This document shows positions 61,064 to 64,000 of a stretch of DNA of 64,000 nucleotides, piece after piece. The position numbers and the translations under genes were made by a program. The stretch is from assembly GCA_040217815.1 (NCBI GenBank), contig JBEHWI010000012.1, positions 1 through 64,000 on the forward strand, read 5' to 3'. A model generated the notes under the pieces. It searched no databases. It was not told the origin of the DNA and was given only the letters and a program-made list of their open reading frames with translations. Source of the DNA: UBA5314 sp040217815 (lineage in GTDB: Bacteria; Bacillota; Syntrophomonadia; Syntrophomonadales; Syntrophomonadaceae). Each line of letters begins with the position of its first letter. Within the stretch, counting starts at the first letter, position 1.

Positions 61064-61846
61064 ATGGAATACAAAAATATCATTTTAGAAAAAGCAGATA
61101 ATATCGGCATACTCTATATCAACCGGCCTAAAGCCATGAACGCATTGAATATAGCAACTATTCAGGAAATAGGTCAGGCAGTAGATGAAGTCAAAATGGA
61201 CAATGAAATAAAGGTTCTAATTGTTACTGGAGCAGGGGATAAGGCCTTTGTAGCCGGAGCTGACATTATCGGTTTCATGGGTTTGTCGCCAGAACAGACC
61301 CGGTATTATACCGATGAAGGAGAACAGATTTTTCGCAAACTTGATGCTCTGAGCAAACCAGTTATCGCAGCCGTTAATGGATTTGCCCTGGGCGGCGGCT
61401 GTGAACTGGCCATGGCCTGCGACATCCGTCTGGCCTCTGAAGGCGCCGTCTTTGGTCTGCCCGAAGTAAGCCTGGGGGTTATACCCGGCTACGGCGGCAC
61501 CCAGCGACTGCCCCGGTTAATAGGCGAAGGTCGCGCCAAAGAATTGACCTTTACCGCTGGAGTTATCGACGCAGCCGAAGCCTACCGGGTAGGACTGGTC
61601 AACCATGTCTATCCGTTGGCGGACTTGATGGTCGAGGCTAAGAAACTGGCCAAGAAGATAATGAAAAATGCCCCTCTGTCCGTGGGCTATGCCAAGCTTG
61701 CCATCGGGCAGGGATTGCAGGGAGATCTGGACAGCGGTATGAGAATCGAATCCAACTTCTTTGGACTGTGCGTGGCTACCGAAGATATGAAAGAAGGTAC
61801 CCAGGCATTTGTGGAAAAGAGAAAACCCCAATTCAAGGGGCAATAG
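61064..61846 (+). CDS. crt: Enoyl-CoA hydratase (crotonase)
   Basis: 260 residues. LYINRPKAMNALN, GDKAFVAGADI, the oxyanion-hole and Glu region ALGGGCELAMACDIRLASE, and LPEVSLGVIPGYGGTQRLPRLIG are crotonase hallmarks. It hydrates crotonyl-CoA to 3-hydroxybutyryl-CoA. AAAGGCGGGGTGAACAG precedes the ATG. It lies 48 bp after hbd and is co-oriented with thl and acd. Confidence 0.96.
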   Translation: MEYKNIILEKADNIGILYINRPKAMNALNIATIQEIGQAVDEVKMDNEIKVLIVTGAGDKAFVAGADIIGFMGLSPEQTRYYTDEGEQIFRKLDALSKPVIAAVNGFALGGGCELAMACDIRLASEGAVFGLPEVSLGVIPGYGGTQRLPRLIGEGRAKELTFTAGVIDAAEAYRVGLVNHVYPLADLMVEAKKLAKKIMKNAPLSVGYAKLAIGQGLQGDLDSGMRIESNFFGLCVATEDMKEGTQAFVEKRKPQFKGQ

Positions 61847-61901
61847 GCGCATTAACAGACGCCATTTAATTAAAGAAGATTAATATAGGGAGGTTTTTTT
61901 A

Positions 61902-63125
61902 ATGGAATTTAATGAAGTCGTAATGGTCAGCGGCTGTAGAACTCCGATAGGTAGATTTTTAGGCAGTTTAAAAGATGTCAGAGCCAACGATCTGTCCATG
62001 ACAACCGCTGCCGAAGCTATAAAAAGAGCGGGTTTGGATCCCAAACAAGTCGATGAACTGGTCCTGGGCATGTGCATGCATCATGGCAATGGCTCCCTGC
62101 CCCCACGTCAGGTAGCCATGGGGATCGGCATGAGTCAGGAAAGCGCAGCATCCCAGGTAACCCAGAACTGTGCGGCCAGTATGAGAGCCACCGAGATTGC
62201 TGCCATGAGTTTGGCCCTGGGCAAGACCGAGATCGCTCTAGTAGTAGGCACCGAGAGCATGAGCAACATCCCGTACATCTCTCAAAATACCAGATCCGGA
62301 GCCAGACTGGGCGATGCCAAGTTGCAGGATGCCCTGCTGTCAGATGGACTTATCGATAAACTGGCCGGGAGCCACATGGGCGGCACGGCTGACAATGTTG
62401 CCAAGAAGTGGGGCATTACCAGGGAGCAATGCGATCAGCTAGCATTGATCAGCCACATCCGGGCTGCAAAAGCTGTTGGCGACGGCATTTTCGACCGGGA
62501 ATATGTTCCGGTAGAACTTAAGTCCAAAAAGGGTTCCAAGTTCTTTGACAAAGACGAGCATTTCATTCCCGGCGCCAGCATGGAAGCTATGGCCAAACTG
62601 CCCCCGGCTTTTGGCAAAGACGGTGTAACCACCGCCGCCAACGCTTCTGGCATCAATGACGGTTCCGCCGCCATGGTGCTGATGACCGCGAAAAAAGCTA
62701 AAGAATTGGGAATTAAGCCTTTAGCCAAGCTGCTCAGCATTTGCACCTATGGCGTAGATCCCTACTATATGGGTATTGGCCCGGCCTATGCTATTCCCAA
62801 AGCCCTTAAGATGGCGGGATTGAAATACGACAATGTTGATTACTGGGAAATAAATGAAGCCTTTGCCGCTCAGTTTATCGGTGTCGGCATGATTATGAAA
62901 GAAGAATTTGGCATTGAGATGAATTCCGGCGACCTGAACACTCAGGGCAACATCAACCACAACGGTTCCGGTATTGCTCTGGGCCATCCGGTAGGCTGCA
63001 CCGGTGCACGCCTCCAGGTCAGCCTCATTCATGAAATGGAAAGAATCGGAGCCACCATCGGCGGCGCCTCCACTTGCGTGGGCGGCGGACCGGCTATGGC
63101 TTGCATCTGGACCCGCGACGTCTAG
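61902..63125 (+). CDS. thl: Acetyl-CoA acetyltransferase (thiolase)
   Basis: 407 residues. Nucleophile Cys90 in VTQNCAASMRATEIA, NASGINDGSAAMVLM, WEINEAFAAQF, GNINHNGSGIALGHPVGCTGAR (His and second Cys) and CVGGGPAMACIW. It cleaves acetoacetyl-CoA to two acetyl-CoA (or condenses them). GGGAGG precedes the ATG. Third gene in the oxidation run. Confidence 0.96.
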   Translation: MEFNEVVMVSGCRTPIGRFLGSLKDVRANDLSMTTAAEAIKRAGLDPKQVDELVLGMCMHHGNGSLPPRQVAMGIGMSQESAASQVTQNCAASMRATEIAAMSLALGKTEIALVVGTESMSNIPYISQNTRSGARLGDAKLQDALLSDGLIDKLAGSHMGGTADNVAKKWGITREQCDQLALISHIRAAKAVGDGIFDREYVPVELKSKKGSKFFDKDEHFIPGASMEAMAKLPPAFGKDGVTTAANASGINDGSAAMVLMTAKKAKELGIKPLAKLLSICTYGVDPYYMGIGPAYAIPKALKMAGLKYDNVDYWEINEAFAAQFIGVGMIMKEEFGIEMNSGDLNTQGNINHNGSGIALGHPVGCTGARLQVSLIHEMERIGATIGGASTCVGGGPAMACIWTRDV

Positions 63126-63172
63126 ATTTTAATTTGTACCCCTTTATATTAAGCTCTATATATTCTGCCTAA

Positions 63173-63298
63173 AGGAGATGGACTGCCATCTCCTTGGGGC
63201 CACCTTTTTGACCTGTCAAAACACACCATATAAACAACTGGTGCTGTTATCGGGAAGCTCCCTTTGAGGCAGATTGCAGCAAGGGAGCTTCATTTTTA
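63173..63298 (+). terminator. Hairpins between thl and acd
   Basis: AAGGAGATGG/CCATCTCCTT (63172-63195), then GAAGCTCCCTT/AAGGGAGCTTC with TTTTT (63254-63298). The second looks like a real terminator, so acd may be partly transcribed separately. Confidence 0.75.
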
Positions 63299-63320
63299 TA
63301 GAAATAAGGAGTGATATAAG

Positions 63321-64000
63321 ATGGCGTCCAATTTTGCCTATACCAATATAAGGGACTTTGAATTTATCGTCCAGGAATGGCTGCCCTCCGAACAGATTTT
63401 TGCCTATCCTCAGTTTTCCGATTACTATACCAAGGACGATATAAAATCAGTTTTAGGCCCTATCTTAAAGATGTGCAAGGAAGTTGTCGAAGCCACCAAC
63501 GAAGACTGCGATAGCCATCCGGTCAAACTGGAAAACGGCAAAGTCACCCTGCCTCCCAGCGTAGGGACCCTGTTTAAACAGCTGCAGACCGAAGGCTGGG
63601 GCACCAGCAATATCGACGAATCAGAAGACGCTATGGTTCTGCCCCATCTTCTCCATTCCATGGTTTGGGAACTGCTGCAGGCGGCCAACCCGACTTTTGC
63701 TCCCTACATCATTCTGACCAGCGGAGCAGCCGGGCTGGTTCAAAGCTTTGGCTCCGAGGAAGTCAAAGATATGTTCCTTCCCAAGATGATGGACGGGACC
63801 TGGACCGGCAGCATGTGCCTGACTGAGGCCACGGCTGGTTCCGACGTAGGCGACATACTCTCGAAGGCCTATCCCACTGACGATCCCCGCATCTTCAAAA
63901 TCAAAGGCAGTAAGATCTTCATTACCGGCGGTGACAACGATTTCACCGACAATGTCATCCATCTCTATCTGGCCCGGGTGGAAGGCGCCAAGCCGGGTAC
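63321..64000 (+). CDS. Acyl-CoA dehydrogenase, N-terminal part (cut by window edge)
   Basis: The 226 visible residues run off the right edge. An N-terminal extension of about 70 residues (FEFIVQEWLPSEQIFAYPQF) resembles the DmdC/AcylCoA_DH_N type. The core then shows GWGTSNI, MCLTEATAGSDVG (FAD/substrate region) and the beta-domain KIKGSKIFITGGDNDF. It would oxidise butyryl-CoA to crotonyl-CoA or a related acyl-CoA, matching the genes upstream. AAGGAGTGATATAAG precedes the ATG at 63321. Confidence 0.93.
   Translation, partial: MASNFAYTNIRDFEFIVQEWLPSEQIFAYPQFSDYYTKDDIKSVLGPILKMCKEVVEATNEDCDSHPVKLENGKVTLPPSVGTLFKQLQTEGWGTSNIDESEDAMVLPHLLHSMVWELLQAANPTFAPYIILTSGAAGLVQSFGSEEVKDMFLPKMMDGTWTGSMCLTEATAGSDVGDILSKAYPTDDPRIFKIKGSKIFITGGDNDFTDNVIHLYLARVEGAKPG

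Overview
The window is a contiguous stretch of chromosome from what looks like an anaerobic, spore-forming member of the Clostridia. A butyrate-oxidising syntroph of the Syntrophomonadaceae type is my best guess. The clues are a clostridial beta-oxidation set (hbd, crt, thiolase, acyl-CoA dehydrogenase) under a sigma-54 promoter, sporulation-type genes (YtxC, PdaB-like deacetylase), a membrane pyrophosphatase, Firmicute-style T-box and infC leader regulation, and a large cobamide cluster. The assignment is inferred from gene content only; no rRNA gene is present.

Layout. 1-2.1 kb: the start of an OmpR-type response regulator and two tandem paralogous secreted helical proteins (minus strand). 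2.1-4.6 kb: membrane pyrophosphatase hppA. 5.2-8.2 kb: unrecognised small proteins, an MBL-fold hydrolase, a 315-bp miniature element with long terminal inverted repeats, and a 25-residue microgene. 8.2-13.4 kb: two polysaccharide deacetylases, tRNA-Val(GAC) beside a broken tyrosine recombinase, a membrane Ser/Thr kinase with a zinc-ribbon N-terminus, and a secreted stalk-domain protein. 13.5-24.6 kb: ytxC, thrS, infC-rpmI-rplT (infC apparently starts at AUC), an rRNA methyltransferase, T-box-pheS-pheT (pheT lacks its tRNA-binding domain), and a TGS-type nucleoside kinase.

24.8-34 kb: a PhoP/PhoR-like two-component pair, pstS, a P-II/ammonium-transporter pair, then pstCAB-phoU. 34.1-42.9 kb: MBL protein, Lon-like protease, lipoprotein, chemoreceptor, Cys-cluster protein, YlaI-like protein, alpha/beta hydrolase, TVP38-like membrane protein (no standard start codon) and a third deacetylase. 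42.9-56.9 kb: cobamide late synthesis and uptake under three cobalamin riboswitches (cobT; cobB-cbiX-cobU-cobQ-cbiB-cobO-cobS-cobD-cobC; btuF-btuC-btuD-cobU2). 57-64 kb: a hotdog thioesterase, a ferredoxin/PAS/PAS/AAA/Fis sigma-54 activator, then hbd-crt-thl-acd, which runs off the end.

The most unusual signal is a 151-bp repeat in two copies about 25 kb apart. Each copy sits in the same orientation relative to the upstream gene, and each is flanked by a duplicated intrinsic-terminator hairpin whose sequence differs between the two loci. This looks like a small non-autonomous element that targets terminators and duplicates exactly the hairpin. A second good lead is a redox-domain sigma-54 activator directly upstream of a near-consensus -24/-12 promoter and a TTCGC-N4-GCGAA palindrome in front of the butyrate-oxidation genes.
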